From contig JAHBUH010000008.1 in assembly GCA_019638185.1 (NCBI GenBank), forward strand, positions 1 through 64,000: a stretch of 64,000 bases of DNA, in the 5' to 3' direction. This stretch comes from Leadbetterella sp. (GTDB lineage Bacteria; Bacteroidota; Bacteroidia; Cytophagales; Spirosomataceae). The notes under the pieces are model-generated. The model saw nothing but the letters and a program-made list of their open reading frames with translations, ran no database searches and had not been told where the DNA came from. Positions within the stretch are counted from its first letter, which is position 1; each line of letters starts with the position of its first letter. The position numbers and the translations under genes were made by a program. This document shows positions 47,460 through 55,906 of this stretch, piece by piece.

Positions 47460-47497
47460 CGTTGATTTTTAGTTGAATTTTATTGCAATAACAAAAT

Positions 47498-48811
47498 ATG
47501 AAAACTGTAGAGACCTACATCCCTTACAAAGTAAAGGATATTTCACTGGCCGAATGGGGCCGCAAGGAGATCACCCTGGCCGAAGCCGAAATGCCCGGCC
47601 TGATGGAAATCCGGAAAGAATACGGCCCTTCAAAGCCACTGAAAGGTGCCCGCGTGGCAGGTTGTCTTCACATGACCATCCAGACCGCCGTTTTAATTGA
47701 AACGCTCGTGGAGCTGGGTGCGGAAGTAACCTGGTCTTCGTGTAACATCTTCTCTACCCAGGATCACGCCGCTGCTGCTATCGCGGCTGCCGGTATCCAG
47801 GTTTATGCATGGAAAGGAATGAACGCCGAGGAATTTGACTGGTGTATTGAGCAAACGCTTTTCTTCGGTGAAGAGCAGCAGCCCCTGAACATGATCCTGG
47901 ATGATGGCGGTGACCTGACTAACATGGTATTTGACGTATATCCGGAGCTGGTAGCAGGCATCAAAGGCCTTTCAGAAGAAACCACCACCGGTGTTCACCG
48001 TCTGTACGAAAGAAAGAAAAACGGAACGCTTATGCTTCCGGCCATTAACGTAAACGACTCCGTAACCAAGTCGAAATTTGACAACAAATACGGCTGTCGT
48101 GAATCCCTGGTAGACGCCATCCGCAGAGCTACAGACCTCATGCTGGCCGGTAAAGTGGCTGTAGTAGCAGGGTACGGCGACGTGGGTAAAGGCTCTGCCG
48201 ACTCCCTAAGAGGTGCCGGATGCCGGGTGCTGGTAACGGAAATTGACCCCATCTGCGCTTTACAGGCTGCCATGGACGGTTTCGAGGTAGTGCCAATGGA
48301 TGAGGCCGTAACCCGTGCCCAGATCTTTGTAACGGCTACCGGTAACTTTAATATCATCCAGGAAAAGCACTTCCTGAAAATGCGGGATAAGGCGGTAGTA
48401 TGTAACATCGGCCACTTCGATAACGAGATCGATATGGCCTGGTTAAACGCCAATTTCGGTGCTACCAAAACCACCATTAAACCGCAGGTGGATATGTATA
48501 ACATTAACGGTAATGATATCATCGTGCTGGCCGAAGGCCGCCTGGTAAACCTGGGCTGTGCCATGGGACACCCTTCCTTCGTGATGTCCTGCTCCTTCTC
48601 TAACCAGACCCTGGCCCAGATCGAGCTTTGGACTAACACTGAAAAATACGCAAAAGACGTATACGTTCTTCCCAAGCACCTGGATGAGAAAGTAGCCGCT
48701 TTCCACCTGGGTCACGTAGGCGCCAAGCTCGATAAGCTGACCCCCGCCCAGGCAGAATACATCGGCGTAACCGTGGAAGGTCCGTTTAAATCGGAGATGT
48801 ACCGGTACTAA
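47498..48811 (+). CDS. ahcY: S-adenosylhomocysteinase
   Basis: NAD-dependent enzyme that hydrolyses S-adenosylhomocysteine to adenosine and homocysteine, completing the methyl cycle. It has [32 protein letters not shown], the NAD motif [15 protein letters not shown], and the C-terminal [14 protein letters not shown]...YRY end that reaches into the neighbouring subunit. The length of 437 aa is normal. It is a single-gene unit with a terminator at 48834-48863. Confidence 0.98.
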   Translation: MKTVETYIPYKVKDISLAEWGRKEITLAEAEMPGLMEIRKEYGPSKPLKGARVAGCLHMTIQTAVLIETLVELGAEVTWSSCNIFSTQDHAAAAIAAAGIQVYAWKGMNAEEFDWCIEQTLFFGEEQQPLNMILDDGGDLTNMVFDVYPELVAGIKGLSEETTTGVHRLYERKKNGTLMLPAINVNDSVTKSKFDNKYGCRESLVDAIRRATDLMLAGKVAVVAGYGDVGKGSADSLRGAGCRVLVTEIDPICALQAAMDGFEVVPMDEAVTRAQIFVTATGNFNIIQEKHFLKMRDKAVVCNIGHFDNEIDMAWLNANFGATKTTIKPQVDMYNINGNDIIVLAEGRLVNLGCAMGHPSFVMSCSFSNQTLAQIELWTNTEKYAKDVYVLPKHLDEKVAAFHLGHVGAKLDKLTPAQAEYIGVTVEGPFKSEMYRY

Positions 48812-48833
48812 TAGGAATACGTTTAACGGTAAT

Positions 48834-48863
48834 AAAGGCCCCTTCTCCATAGAAGGGGTCTTT
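48834..48863 (+). terminator. Intrinsic terminator after ahcY
   Basis: A 13-bp stem with one G-U pair (48834-48846 with 48851-48863, core CCCCTTCT/AGAAGGGG) and a CCAT loop are followed by a T-rich run. Confidence 0.8.
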
Positions 48864-49026
48864 TCATTTTAGAGAGGCGAAGTCACTTCCGGGTTTTCTA
48901 CTCCGTATTTCCTGAGTATTAAAATGACATTTGATATCAAAAACCGTGGCATAGGATTTATTTATCTAAAATAATTCATACATCTTTGTATATAAATTCG
49001 ACATTTTAGAATAATAGTTACTTTCT

Positions 49027-49296
49027 ATGGCAGCTTCATTTCACATTGATTATCCTGGCAGCGCCGGTGATTTCGTAGTAAATGCCACGAAGGCGATTAA
49101 AGGCAAAGGCGGAATATTTACAGGGGATGAGGAAAAAGGAAATTTCTCTATCAAAACCCTTATCGGCAGTATAAAAGGCACTTATGAGGTATTTGGCCAA
49201 AAAGAAACGGGATCACAGGTGGCCATTACCATCACCCAGAAGCCACCGCTGGTTCCTATGTCTAAAATAAAATCTGTGATTGCAGAGAATCTCTGA
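49027..49296 (+). CDS. Small conserved-looking protein of unknown function
   Basis: An 89-aa soluble protein with a regular pattern of short beta strands (GKGGIFTGDEEKGNFSIKTL, GSIKGTYEVFG, QVAITITQKPPLVP) and a C-terminal helix ending IKSVIAENL. This resembles small SRPBCC-like or PHA-granule-regulator-like proteins (IxIxxKPxLVPxxxI), but I cannot assign a family. It has no membrane segment or Cys. It is a single gene between the ahcY terminator and a convergent hydrolase operon. Confidence 0.65.
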   Translation: MAASFHIDYPGSAGDFVVNATKAIKGKGGIFTGDEEKGNFSIKTLIGSIKGTYEVFGQKETGSQVAITITQKPPLVPMSKIKSVIAENL

Positions 49297-49310
49297 TACT
49301 TTTCGGTGGC

Positions 49311-50372
49311 TTATTTCATGCACCCGCAGGCCTCCAGGATCTTTTCCGCCAGATCAGTCATGGGCATCGGGTTTCCCGCACTCCGGTTAGTGAGCAGGAT
49401 CAGGCTCAGTTTTTCGGCGGGTATCCGGTAAAAAATATTCAGAAAGCCGCTGGTGCTTCCCGGGTGATACGTCACTTTTTCACCGGCCGGTCCCGTTTTC
49501 AGTCGCCATCCGAAGCCGTAATCCGTCGCTTTGCCGGACGAGGTCACCCCGGAAGTGAAGCCTTCCTCTATCACCGCCAGGGGGAGAATACGGCCGGAAT
49601 ACAGGCTTTTATCCCATTGAATCATATCTGTGATATTGGAATAAATCCCGCCGTCACCCAGCACAGCGCTGTATGCACTCTGATCTTTTCTGAACCAACT
49701 GCCGTCAGCGGCCTGCGCGTATCCGTACGCCCGGTTTTTTATCTCCGAAACTCCCTTTTCATACGCTACAGAGCCCTTCATACCCAGGGGCTGAAAGATG
49801 TTTTCTGCCAGGTAAGCGGCAAAGCTCCTGCCCGAGAACTTCTCTACAATCAGCGCCAGAAGCGCGTAGCCGGTATTGCTGTAGCGGAACTGCTGACCGG
49901 CAGGGAAATATACCATATCTGCCTTTTTCATGATCTCCAGCACATCTTTATCCTTAACCTGTTTCACCAGGGCTGTATCGCTCACAAAACTCTCGTAATC
50001 CTGCAGGCCGGAAGTATGATGCAGCAAATGCCGGATGGTGATGCCGTATTCCGGGAAATCCTTCCAGATATCCGTCAGCTTCATATCCAGTGCCAGTTTA
50101 CCCTGCTCCCGGAGCTGCAGAACAGCCGCCGCCGTAAAGGTTTTGGAAACAGAGGCCAGCCTGAAGTCAGAGGCTGGGATGACCGGCACCTTATTTTCCA
50201 TATCGGCCAGTCCGTAGCTTTTTTCAAAAATCACCTTCCCGTCTTTCACAATAGCCAGCGCCGCCCCCGGCCCTTCTGTATAGGGCTTCATCAGCTGATC
50301 TATTGCCTCCGCATTTTGGGCTTTCAACAGGAAAGGAAACAGGATTAGGAAAAGAAAAACGGTTTTCTGCAT
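49311..50372 (-). CDS. Serine hydrolase, class C beta-lactamase/PBP family
   Basis: Start placed at the ATG at 50372, which gives a signal peptide (MQKTVFLFLILFPFLLKAQ) and 353 aa; upstream in-frame codons would run into the YheT-like gene. It has SxxK (S74-V-S-K77), the YxN motif in RYSNTGY and the third box HPGSTSGF. It could be a D-alanyl-D-alanine peptidase, esterase or beta-lactamase-like enzyme in the periplasm. It is the last gene of the four-gene operon that starts at 53131. Confidence 0.85.
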   Translation of the reverse strand: MQKTVFLFLILFPFLLKAQNAEAIDQLMKPYTEGPGAALAIVKDGKVIFEKSYGLADMENKVPVIPASDFRLASVSKTFTAAAVLQLREQGKLALDMKLTDIWKDFPEYGITIRHLLHHTSGLQDYESFVSDTALVKQVKDKDVLEIMKKADMVYFPAGQQFRYSNTGYALLALIVEKFSGRSFAAYLAENIFQPLGMKGSVAYEKGVSEIKNRAYGYAQAADGSWFRKDQSAYSAVLGDGGIYSNITDMIQWDKSLYSGRILPLAVIEEGFTSGVTSSGKATDYGFGWRLKTGPAGEKVTYHPGSTSGFLNIFYRIPAEKLSLILLTNRSAGNPMPMTDLAEKILEACGCMK

Positions 50373-50391
50373 ATCCGGAAAATTTATAAAA

Positions 50392-51360
50392 CTATCCCCC
50401 CACTTCTGACAGGTAAAACTCCAGTGCCTTCCGCTCCGTCCAGGTGTACAGCTCGCCGGCCTCCATAAAGCCCACATGGCCGCCGCTGGGGGTAATGACT
50501 AATTTCACGTTCGGGTTACAGCTTCTGCCCACATCATAGCACTCCTTGCCCAGGAAGGGGTCATTCAGCGCCTGAACAATCATCACCGGCACTTCAATCC
50601 GCCCCAGCAGAGGTTTGGTAGACGCCCTGGCATAAAAATCAAAAGCATCGGCATAGCCGTGGATGGGGGCCGTAAAACGATTATCAAAATCCACAAAATT
50701 CCGGATACGGTGATAGCCCTCACAGTTCAGCAGGGGGTTATCCGGGAACATGGCCTCTTTGGTTTTCAGCTTTTCGCCCAGCTTGCGCAGAAAACGCTTC
50801 ATGTAGAAACGTTTGTAAGGTTTGTCCAGCTCTTTGGAAGCATCGTAAACGTCTAAGGGAACTGACCCCACAAAAGCCCCCGAAACCTCTTTGGGCAGAC
50901 GTTCAGGGAATTCCGCCAGCAGCCTCAGGGTCAGGCTTCCGCCCATGGATGACCCGGAAAGGAAAACTCCTTCATAGCCGCCGCGGGACAGGGCATATTC
51001 CACCACCTTTCTCAGGTCTTCCGAATCGCCGTGATGATAAAAGCGCGGCAGGCGGTTCATCTCCCCGCTGCAGCTCCGGCAGTTCCAGCCCAGGCCATCA
51101 AATCCGTGCTCGCCAAACAGCTTCAGCAAGGCCGTCACGTACGGCCGGTGGGAGTTTCCCTCCAGGCCATGGGTCACCACCATCAGCTTCCGGGAGCCCG
51201 TTCTGTACCAGTCCAGGTCCAGGAAATCGCCGTCTTCCAGCTCCAGCCTCTCCCGCTCATATGGGATCTCCACTTTCCTGAAAAAGCTGGGGTAGATAGA
51301 CTGCACATGCCCCCCAATCTGGTATAACGGCGGCCGCGGCGACGCATTCATTGGCAGCAA
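50392..51360 (-). CDS. YheT-family alpha/beta hydrolase
   Basis: Alpha/beta hydrolase of the YheT/EMB8/ABHD1-3 group, 322 aa. It has THGLEGNSHRPY (63-74), WNCRSCSGEMNRLPRFYH typical of this family, the nucleophile elbow G-S-S138-M-G-G and a late Asp/His pair (ALNDPFLG, GGHVGFM). Members are proposed to act on lipid esters; the substrate is not known. It starts 6 bp after the dipeptidase gene. Confidence 0.88.
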   Translation of the reverse strand: MLPMNASPRPPLYQIGGHVQSIYPSFFRKVEIPYERERLELEDGDFLDLDWYRTGSRKLMVVTHGLEGNSHRPYVTALLKLFGEHGFDGLGWNCRSCSGEMNRLPRFYHHGDSEDLRKVVEYALSRGGYEGVFLSGSSMGGSLTLRLLAEFPERLPKEVSGAFVGSVPLDVYDASKELDKPYKRFYMKRFLRKLGEKLKTKEAMFPDNPLLNCEGYHRIRNFVDFDNRFTAPIHGYADAFDFYARASTKPLLGRIEVPVMIVQALNDPFLGKECYDVGRSCNPNVKLVITPSGGHVGFMEAGELYTWTERKALEFYLSEVGG

Positions 51361-51366
51361 AACCTT

Positions 51367-52584
51367 TTATTTTCCTCCGGCATACGCCAGCACCTTATTC
51401 CATACCCGGAAAACATTGCCCGAACAGATCTTCTCAATATCCGCCTCTGAATAACCCCGGTTCAGCAGCTCTTCCAACAGGTTAGGATAATCGGAAACGT
51501 CTTTCAGGCCGGCAGGAAGGCTGTCGCCCACGCCGTCATAATCCGAGCCGATGCCCACATGATCTATCCCGGCCAGCTTAACGATATGGTCAATGTGATC
51601 CGCCACCCGCTTCACATCCGAATAGTTCCGGCTATCTTTAGCCAGTTCTTTAGCCAAAGCATCACTCAGTTCCCTGCCTTTCAGCCCTTTGGCTTCCAGT
51701 TCCTTCCGGATCCGGGCAGAGGCCTCACTCTTATGTTTCACTACTTCCGCATCCAGGAAAGTAGAACCGAAATTCACCATCACCACACCCCCGTTCTCTT
51801 TCAGCTTCACCAGCATATCGTCTGACATATTTCTTTCCCAGCCGGGCGTAAAATAACGCGCGGAAGAGTGTGACGCGATCACCGGTACTTTCGTCACCGC
51901 CACCACATCATAAAAAGCATCATCTGAAATATGGGAAACGTCCACCATGATACCGGCCCGGTTCATAGCCTTCACCACTTCTTCGCCAAACGGGCTCAGG
52001 CCTTTCCAGGTATGGGTGCTGTCGTAACTGGAATCGCAGATATCGTTATCCTTGGAGTGGGTGAGGGTTACGTAGCTGATCCCCTTCTTCCGGTACAGCG
52101 CCACATCTTCTACCGAAGTAATGGGCGAGCCGTTTTCCATTCCCATGGGGAGGGCCACTTTTCCGGCTGCCGCTATGCGCTGCACATCCGCGGGTGTGCG
52201 GGCCACTTCAAAATAGTCCCCTTTTTCCTTTGCAATATACTCTACCATCCGGATCAGGGTATCCGCCAACAGCTTAGCCGCGGTGGCATCCCGGTCAGCC
52301 GGGATATAAATGGACATGAACGGGGCATCCAGACCGCCCTGCCGCGCCCGTACAAAATCGAAATCTCCTTCCTTACTTTCTACCGGGATACCGGTGTACG
52401 ACTTTTCCAGCCGGAAATTCTTTACCTGCAGCCGGTAAGGCAGGTCAACGTGGCCGTCAGCTATAATGAACTTATCGGCCAGTGCCTTGGCCCGGACCTT
52501 ATTATTGGAGGTGTCGGCCGCTTTGGGCGCTACTTTGCAGGAAACCATCAGCAGGACGCTGATTAACGTAAAAAAATATTTCAT
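51367..52584 (-). CDS. Membrane dipeptidase (M19), lipoprotein
   Basis: Zinc peptidase of family M19 (renal dipeptidase type), 405 aa. It has a lipobox with Cys16 (LMVSC), the metal motif DGHVDLPYRL near the N-terminus, the bridging Glu region MGMENGSPI, HSSARYF and the late HVGIGSDYDGVG block. It cleaves dipeptides, including those with D-residues, at the envelope. It lies in an operon with a small lipoprotein, the YheT-like hydrolase and the serine hydrolase, so peptidoglycan-peptide recycling is a possible theme. Confidence 0.92.
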   Translation of the reverse strand: MKYFFTLISVLLMVSCKVAPKAADTSNNKVRAKALADKFIIADGHVDLPYRLQVKNFRLEKSYTGIPVESKEGDFDFVRARQGGLDAPFMSIYIPADRDATAAKLLADTLIRMVEYIAKEKGDYFEVARTPADVQRIAAAGKVALPMGMENGSPITSVEDVALYRKKGISYVTLTHSKDNDICDSSYDSTHTWKGLSPFGEEVVKAMNRAGIMVDVSHISDDAFYDVVAVTKVPVIASHSSARYFTPGWERNMSDDMLVKLKENGGVVMVNFGSTFLDAEVVKHKSEASARIRKELEAKGLKGRELSDALAKELAKDSRNYSDVKRVADHIDHIVKLAGIDHVGIGSDYDGVGDSLPAGLKDVSDYPNLLEELLNRGYSEADIEKICSGNVFRVWNKVLAYAGGK

Positions 52585-52612
52585 ATTCGATAGTATAGGT
52601 TAGCTAAAACAT

Positions 52613-53131
52613 TTAGATAGGACGCAGGATCACGGAATCCGTTAGGATGGTGTTACTGATATTTCCGGCTCGGTCACGGATATAGATCTCAAACTTCACC
52701 GTGTCTTTGGCGTAGGGATAAAAAGAGTGATACACCTGTATGCCACTGTAGTGAATGGTGCCTTCTATGGGGCCGGGCTTATCGGCGAAGAGTCGGTGAA
52801 AATAGCCCGACTGGGACTCCAGGGGCTCATACAGTACGTATTTGCCTTTCACCCGCCTGAACTGTTTCACCAGGAAATTATGTCCGCCACCGGCCCGGGC
52901 CAGTGAGTCGATCTCCTGCTGCATATAGCCCAGGTCACCGTCGCCGTCACGAAACTTCAGGGATATGATCACCGAATCCTTATAGCCGCCCGTCACCTCA
53001 TCCACCCGCAGAATGCTCTGGATATCCGAAAACTCGATCTCCGGTACATTGGGATAATCAGGAACACTGAAGCACCCGCCCAGGAAGGTGGCCGAGAATA
53101 AGAAGGCGGCGATTATTTGAAGAAAACGCAT
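52613..53131 (-). CDS. Lipoprotein of unknown function
   Basis: A 172-aa protein with a lipobox at LGGC (Cys20). The mature part appears to be a beta-sandwich with an acidic loop FRDGDGDLGYM (about residues 62-72) that could bind calcium, and a VKFEIYIRDRAGNISN strand near the C-terminus, like extracellular Ig-type domains. I cannot name the family. It is the first gene of the operon with the M19 dipeptidase (28 bp spacing). Confidence 0.7.
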   Translation of the reverse strand: MRFLQIIAAFLFSATFLGGCFSVPDYPNVPEIEFSDIQSILRVDEVTGGYKDSVIISLKFRDGDGDLGYMQQEIDSLARAGGGHNFLVKQFRRVKGKYVLYEPLESQSGYFHRLFADKPGPIEGTIHYSGIQVYHSFYPYAKDTVKFEIYIRDRAGNISNTILTDSVILRPI

Positions 53132-53150
53132 CGTTTAAACTTACTTTTGT
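53117..53150 (+). promoter_or_regulatory. Predicted promoter of the LuxE-family gene
   Basis: TTTG (53117-53120), a 22-bp spacer and TACTTTTG (53143-53150) fit the Bacteroidota pattern, 23 bp before the start codon. It overlaps the start of the divergent lipoprotein gene. Confidence 0.5.
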
Positions 53151-53173
53151 AAAAATAATAAAAAACCTTCAAC

Positions 53174-54223
53174 ATGAGCATACGAGACGAATTAAAGTCT
53201 GCCCTGATCACCCTCTCACCTGACGTCCGCCGTTTTGAAGAGCTGGCGCTGGAGGTTTTTCAGTACCAGTATGCCCAGAACCCGCTCTACAGGCAATACG
53301 CAGACAGTCTCGGAAAGCAACCCGCTAACGTGAAAAGAGTGGAGAAGATCCCTTTCCTGCCTATAGAGTTCTTTAAAAGCCATACGGTGACCACGGGTTT
53401 CACCGAGCCGCAGATGATCTTTGAAAGCAGCGGTACCACTTCCAGCCAGACCAGCCGCCACGCCGTTTCCGACCTCGCCCTTTACGAAATGCTGAGCCGC
53501 AAGACTTTTGAACAGATGTATTCACCACTTTCCGATTACCATATATTTGCCCTGCTGCCGTCTTATCTCGAACGAAATAACTCTTCGCTGGTGTATATGG
53601 TGCAAAACTTTATTTACTACAGCTACAGCCGGTTCAGCGGCTTTTTCCTGGACAATACCGAAGAAATGGTTCAGAAAATGCTGGCCGCTGCCGGAGACCA
53701 GCGCAAGATACTGCTGGTAGGGGTGACCTTCGGCCTGCTGGATCTCCTGGAGAATGAATCCCTGGCCCGAAAGATCCGCACCCTCTCCGACCGGCTCATC
53801 GTGATGGAAACCGGCGGTATGAAGGGCCGGCGCAAAGAAATGATCCGGGAAGAACTGCACGCTATCCTCACGGCCGGGTTTGGTGTGGAGACTATCCATT
53901 CGGAATACGGCATGACCGAGCTGCTCTCTCAGGGCTACTCCAAAGGCCACGGCGTCTTTCACCTGCCTCCCTTCATGAAAGTACTGCTGCGCGAGATCAA
54001 TGATCCCTTCACTTACCTGCCTCATTTCCCCATTGGCCACAAGCCGGAAGAACTCAGGCAGCGAACCGGCGGAATTAACGTGATTGACCTGGCGAATATT
54101 GACTCCTGCAGCTTTATTGAGACCAAAGACCTGGGGGTGTATACGGAAGACTATACCGGTTTCAGGGTGGTGGGGCGCTTTGACAACTCCGACATCCGGG
54201 GATGTAACTTACTGCTGGCTTAA
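53174..54223 (+). CDS. LuxE-family acyl-protein synthetase/acyltransferase
   Basis: AMP-binding-like protein of the LuxE (acyl-protein synthetase) family, 349 aa. It has the nucleotide-loop signature FESSGTTSSQTSRH (about 84-97), METGGMKGRRKEM and SEYGMTELLSQGYS, a T-E-L motif like adenylating enzymes. Members activate a carboxylate as an acyl-adenylate. In Bacteroidota such stand-alone proteins occur outside lux operons and the substrate is unknown. It ends inside the 3' end of the convergent ypdA gene (15-bp overlap). Confidence 0.82.
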   Translation: MSIRDELKSALITLSPDVRRFEELALEVFQYQYAQNPLYRQYADSLGKQPANVKRVEKIPFLPIEFFKSHTVTTGFTEPQMIFESSGTTSSQTSRHAVSDLALYEMLSRKTFEQMYSPLSDYHIFALLPSYLERNNSSLVYMVQNFIYYSYSRFSGFFLDNTEEMVQKMLAAAGDQRKILLVGVTFGLLDLLENESLARKIRTLSDRLIVMETGGMKGRRKEMIREELHAILTAGFGVETIHSEYGMTELLSQGYSKGHGVFHLPPFMKVLLREINDPFTYLPHFPIGHKPEELRQRTGGINVIDLANIDSCSFIETKDLGVYTEDYTGFRVVGRFDNSDIRGCNLLLA

Positions 54224-55162
54224 AATATGTTCCACAATTTTCACGGCATGCTCCCGTGAGTTTTCAATAAAAAGCCTTCGGGTATTCATCCCGCCACAGA
54301 TCACCCCGGCCAGGTAAAGGCCTTGCACATTGGTTTCCATGGTTTCCTCATTATAAAAAGGCTTTCTCACCTCATCATCCGAGAGCCGGATGCCCAGCTT
54401 TTCCAGGAAATCCAGGTTGGGCTTATAACCCGTCATGGCCAGCACCCATTGGTTTTCCAGCACTTTTTCGCCCTCCGGCGTAGAAATCACCACTTCATGT
54501 TCACGGATCTCCTTCAGGCGGGAATTGAAATAGGCCCGGATGGAACCCTCCACTATGCGGTTTTCCACATCGGGCCGCACCCAGTATTTTACCGTCTTCC
54601 CGATCTCCGGCTCGCGCACCACCATAGTCACCTCCGCCCCTTTCCGGAACGTTTCCAGGGCCACATCCACGGCAGAATTATTGGCACCTACCACCAGCAC
54701 TTTCTGGAAAGCATAGTAGTGCGGATCCTTATAGTAATGTTTCACCTTAGGCAGGTCTTCCCCCGGAATACCCAGCAGGTTAGGGATATCATAAAAGCCG
54801 GTGGCCAGGATGAGCTGGTCAGCCCGGTACTGATCTTTGGTGGTTTTCACCCGGAACCAGCCGTCTTCCTTTTCCACCTCCAGCACCTCTTCAAACAGCC
54901 GGATATTCAGTGCCTGGTTTTGGGCTACCCGCCGGTAATATTCCAGCGCCTCCGCACGGGTGGGCTTGGCAGAATTAGACACAAAAGGAATGTTATTCAG
55001 CTCCAGCCTTTCCGAAGTGCTGAAAAAAGTCATGGTGGTGGGGTAATGGTAAAGCGAATTCACCAGGCAGCCCTTCTCCAGGATCAGGTACTCCAGCCCG
55101 GCGTTTTTACAGGCTATTCCGCAGGCCATCCCGATGGGCCCGCCACCAATGATCACTACCAT
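54209..55162 (-). CDS. ypdA: YpdA-type bacillithiol disulfide reductase
   Basis: FAD/NADPH-dependent oxidoreductase, 317 aa. It has the FAD loop GGGPIGMACGIACKNAG, the YHYPTTMTFFSTSERLE block typical of YpdA, and the NADPH loop VVGANNSAVDVALE. YpdA reduces oxidised bacillithiol, the main thiol in many Bacteroidota and Firmicutes. It is followed on the same strand by nothing within its unit, and is preceded by the DUF5606 gene at 46 bp, so the two may share a transcript. Confidence 0.9.
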   Translation of the reverse strand: MVVIIGGGPIGMACGIACKNAGLEYLILEKGCLVNSLYHYPTTMTFFSTSERLELNNIPFVSNSAKPTRAEALEYYRRVAQNQALNIRLFEEVLEVEKEDGWFRVKTTKDQYRADQLILATGFYDIPNLLGIPGEDLPKVKHYYKDPHYYAFQKVLVVGANNSAVDVALETFRKGAEVTMVVREPEIGKTVKYWVRPDVENRIVEGSIRAYFNSRLKEIREHEVVISTPEGEKVLENQWVLAMTGYKPNLDFLEKLGIRLSDDEVRKPFYNEETMETNVQGLYLAGVICGGMNTRRLFIENSREHAVKIVEHILSQQ

Positions 55163-55208
55163 GCTATCTCACTTCTAAATTATAAATCGCTTTTTTAATG
55201 GTTAATGG

Positions 55209-55649
55209 TTAATCATTGACCACCTTGCTATCGTCACTTTCCACTTTCTCTACGAACGCTTCCGGAAGGTGCTCACTTAAAATATTGTACCAGTTAATGA
55301 TCTTCTTCACATCTGTGGCATACACACGCTCGCGGTCATAGTCCGGCAGAACGGTTTCAAAAAAGTCAAAAAACTGCTTGTTGCTGGCATTTTTAGTATC
55401 AAAATCCACCTTTTCACCGTGTGCCTTCCGGATAGACTGGAAGATCTCACCGAGAGGTCTGGATTCATTCACATTCTCCGTATACACTGAAATCTCCTTT
55501 AATACCGATACTTTGGCATTGGCATTAACCATTTCGCGCTTCCTGGCCGCATCGAGAGATTCCACGATCACCCCTACGCGTCCCGGCTTTACGATCCGGT
55601 AAAGTCCCGGTTTGCCTGAAATGTTAGCCACCTCCTGTAATAATTCCAT
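55209..55649 (-). CDS. DUF5606-family protein
   Basis: Cytosolic 146-aa protein of the DUF5606 family, conserved in Bacteroidota. It begins MELLQEVANISGKPGLYRIVKPGRVG (read in parts), a small N-terminal beta domain, followed by a helical part (PLGEIFQSIRK, FDFFETVLPDYDRERVYATDVKKI). Function unknown. It lies 46 bp upstream of ypdA on the same strand and diverges from the cbb3 oxidase operon. Confidence 0.82.
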   Translation of the reverse strand: MELLQEVANISGKPGLYRIVKPGRVGVIVESLDAARKREMVNANAKVSVLKEISVYTENVNESRPLGEIFQSIRKAHGEKVDFDTKNASNKQFFDFFETVLPDYDRERVYATDVKKIINWYNILSEHLPEAFVEKVESDDSKVVND

Positions 55650-55806
55650 AAATCAGATTTAATTTTTTATTAACGCCGCAAGTTACTCAAAAATTAGTGC
55701 CGCACGTCCATACCGGCCGTCTGAATTTTATAAAACCGGGAGGCTCAGATCCCTCAAAACCGTATAAATCACCATTTTACCGGCTAGTGAAAAAATAACA
55801 GGGGGG

Positions 55807-55826
55807 AATATGACCAATGTCATGTT
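55807..55826. promoter_or_regulatory. Palindromic operator copy 1, upstream of ccoNO (ATGAC-N4-GTCAT)
   Basis: A 20-bp near-palindrome with core ATGAC-CAAT-GTCAT (55810-55823) and outer arms matching at 7 of 8 positions. It is identical to the site at 63923-63942 except for one base in the left arm. The centre (55816.5) is 52.5 bp upstream of the first base of the ccoNO -7-like element at 55869. A CRP/FNR-family dimer is the expected ligand. Confidence 0.75.
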
Positions 55827-55868
55827 TTTGATTATCTTGTGTCATATTTTACGGGCAGTTACACTTTC

Positions 55869-55876
55869 TAATTTTA
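55869..55876 (+). promoter_or_regulatory. -7-like element of ccoNO
   Basis: TAATTTTA matches TAnnTTTG except for the last base. It lies 30 bp before the ccoNO start codon. The -33 region has only TTTT, consistent with a promoter that needs an activator. Confidence 0.5.
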
Positions 55877-55906
55877 CGTCTCAAAATTATAACCCTCTGA
55901 CAGATT

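Noticed and set aside
47460..47497. SAH or SAM riboswitch in the ahcY leader
   Set aside because: The leader from the predicted promoter is only about 30 nt, too short for a known riboswitch of these classes.
50373..50477. 35-codon N-terminal extension of the serine hydrolase
   Set aside because: It overlaps the 3' end of the YheT-like gene and precedes a clean signal peptide, so it is not likely to be translated.
55807..55826. Classical FNR box (TTGAT-N4-ATCAA) or CRP box (TGTGA-N6-TCACA) upstream of ccoNO
   Set aside because: The site has the 5-4-5 spacing of an FNR-type site but half-sites ATGAC/GTCAT, and the regulator nearby lacks the FNR Cys cluster. I therefore describe it as a distinct box.
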